In this document: piece by piece, positions 1 to 10,690 of the stretch | Layout of the letters: every line of letters begins with the position of its first letter | Numbering within the stretch: position 1 is the first letter of the stretch | Assembly (NCBI GenBank): GCA_942159475.1 | Contig: OW804098.1 | Span: 5,742,383 to 5,806,382, forward strand | Direction of reading: 5' to 3' | DNA: 64,000 bases | Origin: Sthenelais limicola | Taxonomy: Eukaryota; Annelida; Polychaeta; Phyllodocida; Sigalionidae | The notes under the pieces: model-generated | Seen by the model: the letters and a program-made list of their open reading frames with translations, nothing else | Database searches by the model: none | Told to the model about the DNA's origin: nothing | Position numbers and translations under genes: made by a program

Positions 1-540
1 AAAAATTTAAAAAAAATTAGTCAAGTTGATTACTCCATATTATAGGACTAATTGTGCACTTTTTCATAAAAGCATGAAATAAGGCATAATGGTACTTATT
101 GGTGTGCTGATCATTTTTAGCTATAGACCCAACCTGGAATTTTGTTTCCTTGGTCATGGTTGCTATGGAAACATTCTAATCAGGAAATTTGGCTTTCACA
201 GTTACATCAGCCCCATATTTTGCAGGGGATAATATGTTTTGAGGATTGATTCCTTTACAGAATTTTACACTATTTCATTTGGACTGGGTCCAACATCTGG
301 CAAAAGTGGGACTCCGTCACTATGGCAACCAAATCGAAAAATGTTTTGGGTACAAACACTGTGCCTGTGTACCAAATCTTTTAAGATTATCACATAGGAC
401 TCCCTATAGCTGAGGCCAAAACACAGCCTCCATCGACAGAGGTCAAATCGCTCCTTCAACCAAATCTGTATACCAGAAGAAACGGTCAGAGAAGTACAGG
501 AGGAGGTTATGTTCAATACTTTTGCTCATATCTCCGACCA
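1..540. other. No gene recognised
   Basis: I see only AT-rich sequence with no coding pattern I recognise. An 83-residue minus-strand open frame at 265-516 has no motif and no splice context, so I do not call it a gene. Confidence 0.4.
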
Positions 541-1062
541 CCAAAATCAGCACTTAACTATGTTTCTGCATTGAAATAATTCTACAGACGAGCTAACATC
601 AGCAATCCTGCTCTTAGCTCTCGTAGACTGAAACTGGCATTGGACGCCATGTGTAGAGATAAGTCGCATGTTGTATCACAACGCCAGCCCCTGCATAGAT
701 CACAGATGAGCCGCATTGTATCCAACGCCAGCTTCTTCCCTGCTCCTAAACAATACACTCGGGCAGTTTTAATAATGTATTACCTTGGACTAAGGCAGTC
801 TGAGGTCACTCCACACCACACAAATCATTTTGACAGAACTAGACACACCACAAGACAGGACGTATATACAGCAGACAACTCTATAATTCTGCATCAGAAG
901 TGGGCAAAAAAGCTACAGAGGTTTGATCAACATCAAACACTCTCAACACCTGACACACTCTCAGCTTCCCTTTCCCAGCCATTGAAATCCTTCCTATCAA
1001 TTCATTTGGTAGCTTCCATCCGTTCATCATCAAAGCAATTTTGGTGTCCACTTCAGTGTTGA
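541..1062 (+). pseudogene. Tyrosine recombinase fragment (DIRS/Ngaro or Crypton type)
   Basis: The + frame encodes the end of a core-binding region (NPALSSRRLKLALDAM) followed by the start of a catalytic domain with YLGLRQSEV, where the Arg fits the first catalytic Arg of tyrosine recombinases, and then a TRHTTRQDV / HQKWAKK segment. Such recombinases catalyse DNA strand exchange for DIRS, Ngaro and Crypton elements. A TAA at 577-579 interrupts the frame just after NYVSALK, and the later H-x-x-R and Tyr motifs are absent, so this is a truncated, dead copy. After about 1020 the resemblance is lost. The domain call rests on motif order only; which transposon superfamily it came from is not decided. 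Confidence 0.5.
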
Positions 1063-1341
1063 TGTGTTTTTGACACCTGAGTTTGTGTGACAGGCTGTCA
1101 ACATAGCCTCCAATGATTTGACCTTTTTTACCACGGTTCTAGTAATTTGTTGTAATTCTATTTTTGCCTGTACCTCTTCTGTATCGGAAATAACAAGATC
1201 AGAAACACACTGCTGCATGTCTTCTGCAAAGCTCGCAACATCATTGTGACCAGCTAATAAGTCTTTCATAGAATCTGTAATCATTTTGGTACCGGTACCT
1301 TCCATTGCATTAATACACCTTTTTTCACTGTACATAACCAC
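1030..1341 (-). other. Unassigned ORF, possibly coding
   Basis: A 103-codon frame rich in charged and alpha-helix-forming residues (a Glu/Lys/Gln stretch around the middle suggests a coiled coil) runs antiparallel to the end of the recombinase fragment. I do not recognise it. It could be part of the same decayed transposon or a chance ORF; there is no clear splice site that would fix its limits. Confidence 0.2.
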
Positions 1342-2385
1342 TAGGAAATGTCATCAACAATACTTCTCCTATAGTACCATCTGTAGCATTGCCTTTGGGC
1401 ATCGTACTAGCCTATTGAGAACAACAACAACCTGGCGGGAAGTATCAGCGTCACTACCCCAGATATCGCTCACCGCCTCAGGAACAAATGTCTCTCAGAG
1501 TGCAATTGAGACATATAAATATCCTAATCCTTGGCCACAAGCTTCACAACACATAACCTAAACTCCTTTTTCCTTTTGACATAGAATGAAAACTTTGTTG
1601 GTAACAAAATGACCAACTTTGCTCAGATATAAGCGTCAGTCAGGTCCATTTTGTTTGGGAATGTTATATGGTATTATATATTATAACTAAACACCTAGCT
1701 TTGATACCTTGATATCTCATAACGATAATAAACAATGGAGGCCGTGAAAACAACCAGGCACTATATTTTATTTAACAGTTGATATCAAGGAAATTGTAAG
1801 CCTAAGGCTTATTGAAAAAATGACGAAATATTTTGGGATAGACACATAGCCTAGAGGCCTATATAATAATAATCTATTTACCATTTTAAACCCTAGTAAA
1901 TGATTCTCATCGGATCAATAATACACACTGGAAAAAAAAATCGCGCTTACACTGTGAGTAGTAGTGTATAGGGTATGATTATGTTCCCCCACAAATGGTA
2001 GTAAATTTTGAAAATCCTTTGATGTTTCCTGTACAATCTAATGCGGCATGTGGCAGCCATTACGAACCAGTCCAGAGGGCATTTGTGCAAATTTACTACC
2101 CTATTGTTTTCTATTGTTGTGTGATTGACAGGTGAACAATGGATGAGCGGGGAATTGTATTGTGTGTGAGTTTGACCAGTTAGGGAAATTATTTTGGTCA
2201 ATGGTGAGATATGGTTATGTGAGTTGAAAATGTTAATGAGCGCTGGTTGATGAGCCAATGGGGTTGGATGGGGATTGGGTGTGTATGGGGGGTGGGTTAA
2301 TTTGGGTTAGTTGTTTGAATATGGGTTTTGCGCGTGGGTGTGTTTAGTTGGTTTTGACTGTATACGGATTAGTACGAGTTTTGAA
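1342..2385. other. Intergenic; G/T-skewed stretch
   Basis: No gene is recognised. From about 2090 to 2360 the + strand is strongly G/T-rich with several GGGTTA-like words. This gives accidental long frames on both strands and is better read as a composition shift than as coding. Confidence 0.4.
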
Positions 2386-2667
2386 ATGTATTTGGAATAT
2401 AATAGCACTAGACCTGATTATTGGTCTCAGCATGAGTCAATGGATGAATCAAAACCAGACACATTTCTAGGTTTTCTATTGTGTTTGCTTTGTTGTATAT
2501 GTATGATAGTTAATTGCATTGTGAATCGATTGTATAAACTAATAAAAAAAAGAAAATTTCACAATGTCTCGCCAGTTTCCGAGGCGACTGAGGATGTTTT
2601 GTGGGCTTTTGTTGCTCGTGATATGGATGAAGTTGACGGGTGTCTAAAGAAGCAGAACTTGGGATGA
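2386..2667 (+). CDS. Small single-pass membrane protein, unrecognised
   Basis: A 93-residue frame from the ATG at 2386 (the frame is open further 5', but only from a TTG). It has a polar N-terminal part with an N-glycosylation-type NST, one strongly hydrophobic Cys-rich segment (TFLGFLLCLLCCICMIV, about residues 30-50), a basic stop-transfer patch (KLIKKRK), and an acidic C-terminus. This is the layout of a small single-pass membrane protein. I do not recognise the family. The ORF stops 10 bp before the MITE at 2678. It could be an exon or a fortuitous ORF; there is no supporting homology. Confidence 0.3.
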   Translation: MYLEYNSTRPDYWSQHESMDESKPDTFLGFLLCLLCCICMIVNCIVNRLYKLIKKRKFHNVSPVSEATEDVLWAFVARDMDEVDGCLKKQNLG

Positions 2668-2677
2668 TGGTACTGTT

Positions 2678-3117
2678 AAGGTCCGATTCCACTGGTTCGC
2701 TTGTATATGTGCTCATGGCTCGCTCTTGCTGCGCTTATTTAGAGTGCGCTTGTCATTCGCTCTAGGTCCGCTTTTTTTTTTAGCACAAGACAAGCGCAGA
2801 CCAATTCTACTGTTCCGCTTCTTTCCTTATGAAACCAATGGTAAATCCCTTTGTGCGCCCTCACTGCGCTCTTGGTCCGCTACTTTAACAGGTAGAAAGA
2901 GCGTTGTGTTGCTCCGCTCAAATCAAACAGGTCAGATATAAGCGCAGTGTCAAAAAGAAGCGCAAACGTCACATTTTAAGAGCGTATAAAAAGCACAGTA
3001 ACCGATTCTATTGCACCGCTCTGGCTACGCTCTATCTGTGCTTGTTAGGCGCTCATGGAAAGAAAAAGAGCGAGCCATGAGCGGTCCAAAAGAGCGAGCC
3101 AGTGGAAACGCAGCCTT
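2678..3117. mobile_element. MITE with about 50 bp terminal inverted repeats and TA target duplication
   Basis: The two ends are imperfect inverted copies: the left end reads AAGGTCCGATTCCACTGG and the right end, reverse-complemented, AAGGCTGCGTTTCCACTGG, and both continue into CTCATGGCTCGCTCTT. Similarity extends for about 50 bp. Both sides carry TA (gtTA before, TAgt after), consistent with a TA target duplication. The interior is GC-richer than its flanks and full of GCGCTC/AGCGAGCC words. No transposase frame is present, so it is non-autonomous. Confidence 0.7.
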
Positions 3118-3240
3118 AGTCTTGTCTAGATAAGTGACACGCTGTTATTGTTAGGCGAGCGTGTGTGTATGTTTAGGATTTAGACTTTAATTGGCTGATG
3201 ACAGGTGGATAGATATTGGTAGTGATAGTTCTAGCTTTCT

Positions 3241-3257
3241 GGGTATATATATAGATA
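3241..3257 (+). promoter_or_regulatory. TATA-like box upstream of ORF 3319
   Basis: GGTATATATATAGATA lies about 65-75 bp before the ATG at 3319, a reasonable core-promoter position for a short 5' leader. The assignment is by sequence resemblance and position only. Confidence 0.3.
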
Positions 3258-3318
3258 GGGGTAGGTATTCGGACATTGAGTTGATACTCGATATATCATT
3301 GTATACGTTTGTGAAAAT

Positions 3319-3777
3319 ATGGATAGTTGTCTTCGAGGTTTTGTTTCTTCGGCTACGGCGGATAGAGTGATATTTTACATTCCGGTGAATGATAAAATAT
3401 TTGGGTTTGATGTGGTGAAGTGTCAGGGAGGAGTTGGCTCTGTATGGATGATTACGAGACCGCTTTCTAATGTAGAGCAAAGAATGCCACTACCCCTGCA
3501 TGTGCTGAGTCTTATTAAGCAAGCACCTTACGAACAGAAAAAGACAGTCAAATTTGGTAATATTCATTTTGTGTATTGCAAAAATACTGAAATATGGACA
3601 ATAACGGACAATGCCGCTCGAAAGCAACTTATATTTGACACGCCAATTGGGAAGGATATAGGACAGAGAATAAAGATCGCTTTTGATATTGTCAGTAGGA
3701 TTAAGCGCTTACAATGCAACGAGATGCGGGATATTTACAAGACATGGAGAGAGCCTTCAAGAGAAACGAACGATTAA
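3319..3777 (+). CDS. Hypothetical 152-residue protein
   Basis: An ATG-started frame with ordinary globular protein composition (alternating hydrophobic and charged residues, no low complexity, no membrane segment). It has two beta-rich-looking segments (VIFYIPVNDKIFGFDV; NIHFVYCKNTEIWTIT) and a basic helical C-terminus. A TATA-like sequence precedes it, and a GTGAGT donor-like site follows the stop, which may be a 3'-UTR intron. I do not recognise the family. It is convergent with the minus-strand exon at 3891-4238, with stop codons 113 bp apart. It may be a host gene, a retrocopy, or part of a decayed large DNA element. Confidence 0.45.
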   Translation: MDSCLRGFVSSATADRVIFYIPVNDKIFGFDVVKCQGGVGSVWMITRPLSNVEQRMPLPLHVLSLIKQAPYEQKKTVKFGNIHFVYCKNTEIWTITDNAARKQLIFDTPIGKDIGQRIKIAFDIVSRIKRLQCNEMRDIYKTWREPSRETND

Positions 3778-3890
3778 CTACGGTGAGTAAATATTTATTA
3801 TATTTGTAAAGTAAAAAAAAAACGAGAGGTATTTTATTATTGTTATGTTTATTTTCTGATATTTGCGAGTTTTACATTATCAGAGTCACG

Positions 3891-4238
3891 TTACATAGTC
3901 AACAGGGACTTGATCTGCTCTTCAGATATTGGTGAAAATCCTGTGCTGTTTTGTTCGACTCGACCACTTGGGTTGATAGAAGCCCCACTAGAAGAAGAAG
4001 TGTTTGGTGCTGATGGAGGGGGTGTTGGTCGATGGGTTTGTACACTCGCGTTTACATTATCCGGGCTCAAAGAGATATATAGTCTAGGCAAACGGGGTGG
4101 CACAAGTTCTGTAAAGCTGTCATCAACGACATTGATTTCATTGTTGATGATCTTGCAGGAGGACGTTTTTTTGGCGATCTTTTTGGGTGCTGTGGGATCC
4201 GAGTGTGTGATGGTGTTTTCAGGGGTGAATGTATCGAA
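3891..4238 (-). CDS. 3'-terminal coding exon of an unrecognised gene
   Basis: On the minus strand a polypyrimidine tract ending TTAACAG precedes an open frame that begins in phase 0 at 4238 and runs 115 codons to a stop at 3891. The encoded segment is Lys- and Ser/Pro-rich and probably disordered, with a PTPPPSAP stretch, a TSSSSGAS stretch and a short helical end (SEEQIKSLL). The acceptor at the open boundary and the coherent composition support a real terminal exon. I cannot find the upstream exons with confidence in the next few kilobases. Confidence 0.45.
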   Translation of the reverse strand, partial: FDTFTPENTITHSDPTAPKKIAKKTSSCKIINNEINVVDDSFTELVPPRLPRLYISLSPDNVNASVQTHRPTPPPSAPNTSSSSGASINPSGRVEQNSTGFSPISEEQIKSLLTM

Positions 4239-5369
4239 CTGTTAATAGAAAAACAACATACGATGAGTGATTACCGTTAAAAGCTTGCGGGCATAGGTTT
4301 AAACAGAAGCAAGATCGCTGCGCGGGGAATTATGCAATACCTAGTCCCGGTAGCGTGGTAGTAAAAAAGGAAAGGTGGGTCATCTTTTTAACAATAGAAT
4401 TCGTTTACATAACGGGATTACTGAAGCGAGGTAGTTGTGGAAGCGTGGTAGTAAAAGGTTCCTTGACTGTCTGCAGTACTTTTTCTGTACAGTAAACATT
4501 GTTTGAATTGTTATAGATCAGTATATCATTGAAAGGGATTGAATACCTATTTATGACAGAATTCGCTAAATTTCATCTTCAAATGTGAAAATTAATTTTT
4601 GCTACCTTAGACTTTTTTTCTGGAACATATGATATATAGGCCTATACGAAAATGTAAGACTGTACCGGTAATTATTTCGTGCATTGGCCTTTTGTTTAAT
4701 GAACACTTGCCAATGCCCCAATTTACTAGCAGGGTGTGGCATTATTATTCACCTATTGTGAAGATATGGGTGTGTTCCTGTGAGCTAGAAATAGACTATT
4801 GTGTTGTCGCATGGCTCATGGGGAAACGTACTACAATTATAAGGTCCTCATGCAAGAGTGTATTCAACAACTGCACAGGGGCTGCACTGCATAAGTATGG
4901 CTGCGCAATTAGGTAAGAAACACCATATATATGGGTAATCCATCTTTTGATTGAAAGAAAATTTAGTCGAATATTTAACCACAAATGAATTCCACATAAG
5001 TTTGCTTAGTTGCTGAATAAATGTCTTCCCTGCACCCTTACTTATTCATCATCAAAATACAGTTCTACAAATAGGCTCCTGCTTATAATGTGCTCAATGC
5101 AACACAGTGGTCTACTCTATTTTATTATGCAGGCATTGCTCTGAAAACAACTTATCAAGAGGGATTTACGCATGATGCATATTTTACTAGTGATTTACAT
5201 GGGGTTATAATGTGTTCTTTTTTACTAGGAATACCGGTAAAATTCAAATTTGTCACTCAACGTTTTCCTATTTTCATTTTTGAAAGCATGCATAATAAAT
5301 CTGTTAAGTAACTCTTTGGTTTTAGTCGCTTAAAATATTGCACTTGTTGCTATGCAACCCTTGGAATAT
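4239..5369. other. No gene recognised
   Basis: Several short frames occur (for example at 4629-4916 and 5090-5311 on +) but none has a domain, a splice context or a coding-like composition that I can support. If the 3891-4238 exon is real, its upstream intron lies here. Confidence 0.35.
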
Positions 5370-5789
5370 TCACGCTCCTTCAACCAAATCCTTAGTTAAC
5401 CTGTATATAAGTAAACCGTGATATTTATTCATAATGAAATACTCATACAATGCAAGCCAAGGAGGGAGGGTCTTATTGAACACCTTGGAATTCGGAATAT
5501 TTAGCTGAACATTTGACACAAATAAATTCCATGAAGAGGATGATACACAGTCGGTCATCAATCCTTTATACTCATCACCGCATACATAGCCTAATGGTGT
5601 TGTTAAATAAGTACTACAAACTTCATGCCTCTTAGGGGTATGTCTATTACTGCAAGGTTTAAAATGTACACTGCCTGGGCCAGGGAGAATGGCCGGCCCA
5701 GAGGGACCGGGTGATGAGGGTCGTACAGGCCGGCCATACCCCATCATATGTAAATTGCTAGCAATAGGCGTGTGACTTTGGCATCGCAT
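5370..5789 (-). other. Unassigned 139-codon ORF over a GC-rich patch
   Basis: The frame covers a locally GC-rich stretch (5670-5750) inside AT-rich DNA and encodes a Pro/Gly-rich start followed by a more globular-looking part with four Cys. There is no recognisable domain and no clear splice site. It could be an exon or a fortuitous ORF in an old repeat. Confidence 0.2.
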
Positions 5790-6263
5790 CTGTTTATTAG
5801 TAGATGTGGGCCATTTAGAAAAAAGGATCCGTCCCTATGTGGATGTTGGAGAAATCTTGAATGCTGACAACCGGGTTCAGTGTTCTGAGATTCACAAAAA
5901 TGCTACCTTATATCAGCTCCCTCTACACACAACCTATTTAGTAATATAGACCTAACCTTTCTAAATCTAAATTCTTATGTAGGCCCCAACTTGCATTTGA
6001 TTATTTTATGAACCGATAAATAACAGTCAAAGACCGAGTGTGGAGTCTGGCAAGATAGACCACTTCAAGCAGAATTTGAATTCTCCCCTTCCTCTCGCTT
6101 TTCTATTAGATCCTACCTGGCCACTCATGATGCAAATGGAATCCCCTCGCCCCCCCCCCCCCCACCTCCCTTTTCATCACACATTAAAGTGGGTAGATTG
6201 TCGCACTCAGTCATTGAGAGTGATCTTTAGATATTTAGATCCAAATTCATCAACCATTTCCAA

Positions 6264-6332
6264 GGTGTACCTAATTAAACATTGGTGGTGTACCTAATTA
6301 AGCATTCATGGTGTACCTAATTAAGCATTGAA
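6264..6332 (+). repeat. Tandem repeat, 23 bp x 3
   Basis: Three near-identical copies of a unit beginning GGTGTACCTAATTAA start at 6264, 6287 and 6310, a strict 23 bp period. The unit differs between copies at only a few positions. Confidence 0.75.
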
Positions 6333-7450
6333 TCCCTTAATTACAAAATTACCTTTAACACAAACCGCCTAAGCCCTCCCCGCTTAACCCAGCTCTCTCC
6401 AACTAAGTTTGGGAGAGGCTATGATCATTAAGGGAGGGGAGGTATTATTGAATATTGATAAATTACTTATATTAAGTCCTCTAAACCGGGAATAAGGTTA
6501 TAATGTGTATAATTGATAAAACAAAAATTAATATGAATTATAGTTATAGAAGATCTATGATCACGGTACAATGAGACAATGTTATGTAAAAATGATGTAG
6601 GTCACCAAGGTGCACAGTACTACCCTCCCCCCCTAGGGGGATAATGCCTTTGGGGTATAAATGTAACCAATGGTCAGCATTAAAAGTCACTTCTCAACCA
6701 CCATAACTTCTTGCTTCATCAAGTTAGAACTTCTTGCTTCATATAGCTTCATAATTCTATAATATATACTTGATAAGCGAATATAAGAAAACGATAAGAT
6801 ACCTCTTAGTCTTCGCTGCCAATTATTACTTAATTTTGACAATTATTTTTAGAAACATTTTCAAGAATGGCACTTAACTCAAGCCAAAAATGGCCAAATT
6901 TTGTATGGTTTTTAGTTGCCATGGTTACTAGGTAGCCATGGCAACAAGATTTCTGAGTTAAAAGTATGTATCTCAAAGAGAGCTCAATTTTGATATACAA
7001 CATGACATATAAAATTTGTTTTTGACCAACTTATTGCATTTTTCCCTAAATATTCGGCCATCTTGGATTTTGCCCCCTGGTGGATTTTCCCCAAATTTTT
7101 GCGAGGGTGGACACAACTTATATGAATGAGTGGAAAATTCTGTACAAGAATCAATCTTCAAAACATACTATGTATGCTAAAAAATAAAATGGGGCTGAAA
7201 GAATGAACCCTACTATAGTTCCCATTCTAGTGGCATACAAGCCAACAATACATCACTGGTGAGAGTGGCATATATATATACTTCACTCTCCCGGCCAAAT
7301 CATGGCATAAAGAGGCCTTGCTAATGGTGAATTCAGACATTTTTGTTCTCAAATTCCAACAGAAATGGTATAATGTTCTCATAATGTTTCATCTCATTAT
7401 ACTGTAAAGAATTGCATTCTTTTGGTTAATGACTGACACAATTAGTCGAT
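6333..7450. other. No gene recognised; small hairpin-forming stretch
   Basis: AT-rich sequence. At about 6371-6448 a C-rich run (CCTCCCCGCTTAA) and a G-rich run (TTAAGGGAGGGGAGG) could pair, with a smaller hairpin between them. A TATAAAT after a G run near 6650 recalls a core promoter, but I find no coding sequence attached. Confidence 0.3.
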
Positions 7451-8040
7451 TGGCCATAGCTGAGACATGCACACCCTGCATGATCTTAGTTGGGAGGAAG
7501 GGACATGCTTATTTAGCACTGGCCACTCCATCCAGCCATACTAACTATTGTTCCCTGTGATAATTTAATCAGTGGGTAGCAGGCTGGGGCAAGTGGGAAG
7601 GGGCATCACCAGCTTGGGTTTGGGAGTAAGGGAGGGGAGGGGGGAAGGCAAGGGTCATCTATCATGTAGACAATGCATGGCCTCAGCATGATGGGGAGCT
7701 GCATGGGGTCAGTCTTCCTGGGAGAGAAGGATTCTCCCTTAGCCAATGAGAATGGGACAGCGCAGGGAGAATATTTCTAGGATCCTTTGTTAGTGAATAA
7801 TTATGTATAATGCTTAAGTATAAATAAAGCTGGACGCCAAGCCACTGACACTCTTTGCCTGGGCTTGAGCTGACGACTACAACCGATCTTTGACTTCATT
7901 CTTCTGACTACTAGAATACCAAACATCTGGGCAAATTGCCTTTAGTTTCTCACACTGGCTGACCACAAAGAGGACAAAAATTGCTAAATAGCCATACCTC
8001 AACATGGGAAGTCAGGCAGGCAGAGAAATGCTAGCTAAAA
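7451..8040 (+). mobile_element. Degenerate LTR plus primer-binding-site remnant (Ty3/gypsy type)
   Basis: This stretch aligns along its length with the LTR at 55543-56070. Both start TG and soon read CATGCAC, both carry a G-rich run ending GGGGGAAGGC, an AATTA-rich segment, a TATAAA/AATAAAG core (TATAAATAAAG at 7819), and both end ACA followed by one base and TGG. Here the last part reads CACACTGGCTGACCACAAAG. The LTR portion would be 7451-7954 and the tRNA-complementary site starts at 7956. Because leader sequence follows, this is the 5' end of a truncated element, not a solo LTR. No gag or pol remains. The two copies are clearly diverged, so they represent different families or very different ages. 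Confidence 0.65.
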
Positions 8041-9937
8041 CCTGGATCATTTAGGTTGAAGCATAGCAACAAAATCGTCATGGGACTCACTTCAGCTGGA
8101 TATTGAGCTGCCCTAATGCTATACTAAGGAAAATCTCCAGTTACTTGGGGGAGGTTGGGTTGGTTTATAATGTGTGGGCACAGAGTCGAGTGATTTAAGT
8201 TGAGTAGGATGACTTGACTTGAAAATAATTTATTATGGGAGAACTAACTGTCCGATTGTAAATCTGAAAGGATGGCTGTCTTCCTGACAGTCTGGGGATT
8301 ATTGAATAATTTTTATATTCATATCGGATACATTTACTGGGAGCTATGAGTAATCTAGTGCAAAGCACTATTTTTTTAGTTTTTTACAAGTGGTCATGAT
8401 TGCGGTGATCATACGACATCGTTGATGGCGCTGTTAATATTAATGCTATACAAGTATGGGTCATATCGGCTGCTTTGTCATATCAGCCTAGTTTATACTT
8501 TTGAAACACAATATGATTGTACAGGAACACGTTCCCACCCAAGCCAGCATCAATATATTATTGGCCTCAGAAAATTCACTTCAGATCTGGGATCTGGTCT
8601 GGGGAAAAGATCACGATTGTAGGATGTGTATTTATATAACATTTTCAACCATTAATATCTGTTGGTTTACTTATTTTTCTGTGTTCTTTTTCAAACTTGA
8701 GTATTATCCTAGGAGGGGAGGGTGTGTTGTAACAGGGTGGGATGGGCATAGACAGATGGAGGGGAGGCCCCAGGAGCCTAGCTAATTCAGGGGTTATCCT
8801 ACACTTATTTTCCCCAGTATTAATTGGTATTCTACTAGTGGGTAAGTTGGGGGAGAGATCTGATACTCAGTTCTGCATGGCGTTTCACTGTCCTCCTAGC
8901 ACTCCTATTTCCCTTACCCTATAACCTTATCATAGACAAGCCCTATTCTATTTTTGTCCTGCAAAGAAGGTGGATTGTGTGTGCATGTATTTCTTCCACA
9001 GCTGGAGCAGAAGAGCATGTTAACACCAGTTGCCACTTTGGTTACTACTCATGCCAGCCACTCCACCATCTGCTGCTGAATGACCGGTTGCTGCTCATGT
9101 CATCTGCTGTGTCATCTGCTGCTGCACCATCTGTTGCAGCTAAACCAAGTTAAACATGGCTATGCCAGCTATTTATTTAGAATGTTTATACAGCAAATCA
9201 ATAAGTCAAATCATTTCACAAATAGTCAAGTACAATGAAGATACATAGTCATTTCGCAAATCAATTTTAACCTAGACATAGTCTCACGGGTATATATTCA
9301 TTGCTGAATTCCATGGTTTTCTGTCCACTGCTGTGTCTAACTATGGTCTCACACTGGTTCTAGTTATCTAATTCTAGTGCTATGATAGCTGGTGCTAACA
9401 CAATATTAATACAATGCTGTTACAATACAATACAATACAGTGGGTGATGAGTTAGACATTTATTTGGGTCATATGGGCTATACGTTTTGTTGGAGCATTG
9501 TTGGGCCTTCCTTAGCAGATAACTTAATTATCTAGATTATGCTTCGGTCAGGTTTGAGTAGAATCAACGTAAAAACCTTCTAGTATCATAGCCAGGTTTA
9601 TTATGCCACGATCATGAACTATAGGTCTCTTTTATAGACAAAACTTGGACCCTAAGCAGGCCAATCTTCAGAAACACAAAGTACAATACAATCATCTTAC
9701 AATCGTCCTTTGTCTTCTGTCTTGTACATTCATCATATAATTTGATAATTAAAGGAAAGCGAACCGCCAGAGTGAATAGTCAAATCGTCAAGAGTAATGA
9801 TATAACTATCTAAAAATACAGGGCGAATCGTCAGAAAGACGAAAACACCTCAAGCTTCTTTTTCTAACTCTATAACAATATGTTCACAGCTGAGAATGTA
9901 TCTTTAACAAATATAGCTTCTTTTTTAACCATTTCAG
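8041..9937. other. No gene recognised
   Basis: Intergenic or intronic sequence. Around 9040-9140 a cluster of CTGCTG/CATCTGCTG words forms a short cryptic repeat. Frames at 8422-8924 have no recognisable content. Upstream non-coding exons of the methyltransferase gene may lie here, because its first visible exon starts with a splice acceptor. Confidence 0.35.
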
Positions 9938-9988
9938 GGGAGACAAATCATACTTGATTAGGAAGAAGGCTAATAGTATATACTCACA
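9938..9988 (+). promoter_or_regulatory. Splice acceptor and 5' UTR of the methyltransferase gene
   Basis: A pyrimidine-rich tract ending ATTTCAG at 9937 precedes 51 nt of leader before the ATG at 9989. This implies an upstream 5'-UTR exon that I cannot place. Confidence 0.5.
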
Positions 9989-10690
9989 ATGGCAAGTAAG
10001 AGAATAATAATGGTGGCAGGAGTTGTCAGTCTACTGCTCGTAGTCAACATCCTGTTTTCTCACAAAGCAACCATGTTACAGGGAAATACAACTGGAAATA
10101 TTAACCAAGTCTGGGTAGAACCAGAGCCTCTAAACTGGAAAGAGATACTTTTCTTCATCCCTGATTTAAAGGACGAAAGTTGTGAAAGGCTTTTTACTAC
10201 ACCAAAATCCCAACACATCGCGACAACCTCATCTACATATCTAAAGTTTAAGGAGCTTTTGGCTGTAATCAGAAAAGAGGCAGATAGACTCAAGCATATA
10301 AAGCATGCTCATGCACCTCTTCATGAAAAACTAACACTTACTTACCAGCAACTGGCCAAGCTCCCTTGGGTGAAAACTGTGTGTGAAATAGGTTTTGATC
10401 AAGGTCAAAGTGCCATCGCTTGGTTGACCACTAAACCTGATCTAATTCTCCATTCCTTTGATATCGGTATCGGGTTTGGGAAAACCCCATATATGGCCAA
10501 GTTGGTGAGGACTATGTTTAAGCAGAGGTTCACATTCCATGTGGGATCATCTGACATGATTATGCCTTTATGGGCGGAGAGAATGAAAGGACAATGTGAT
10601 ATAGTGTCCATTGATGGATGCCACAAACTGGCTCAAGTGTTTCCAGATTTGATCAACATGAGAAAAATGGCTGCAAAGAAACATATGATT
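9989..10690 (+). CDS. METTL24-like membrane-anchored methyltransferase, exon 1
   Basis: The 234 codons from this ATG encode an N-terminal signal anchor (about residues 5-24, Ile/Val/Leu-rich) followed by a class I SAM-dependent methyltransferase-like domain. Visible motifs are the SAM-binding loop VCEIGFDQGQSA (about 130-141), HSFDIG (post-motif I acidic residue, about 155) and CDIVSIDGCHK (about 202-212), which fits the acidic strand end and His of this family. The arrangement resembles the METTL24-type proteins of animals, whose substrate is not established; the anchor suggests a lumenal Golgi/ER enzyme. The exon ends at an excellent donor (ATT|GTAAGT at 10691) in phase 0, and splicing to 11513 restores IVADDIEYPGV. 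Translation without splicing would stop at 10783, which is less likely to be the functional form. Confidence 0.65.

Noticed and set aside
2726..2941. 71-codon + ORF
   Set aside because: It lies inside the MITE and has no domain.
370..5390. Shared word GCTCCTTCAACCAAATC near 446 and 5375
   Set aside because: Only about 18 bp are shared with no flanking similarity; may be chance.
6600..6760. Second old LTR suggested by TATAAAT after a G run
   Set aside because: No alignable similarity to either LTR and no primer-binding site follows.
10405..10626. Minus-strand ORF in the methyltransferase exon
   Set aside because: Antisense to a well-supported coding exon.
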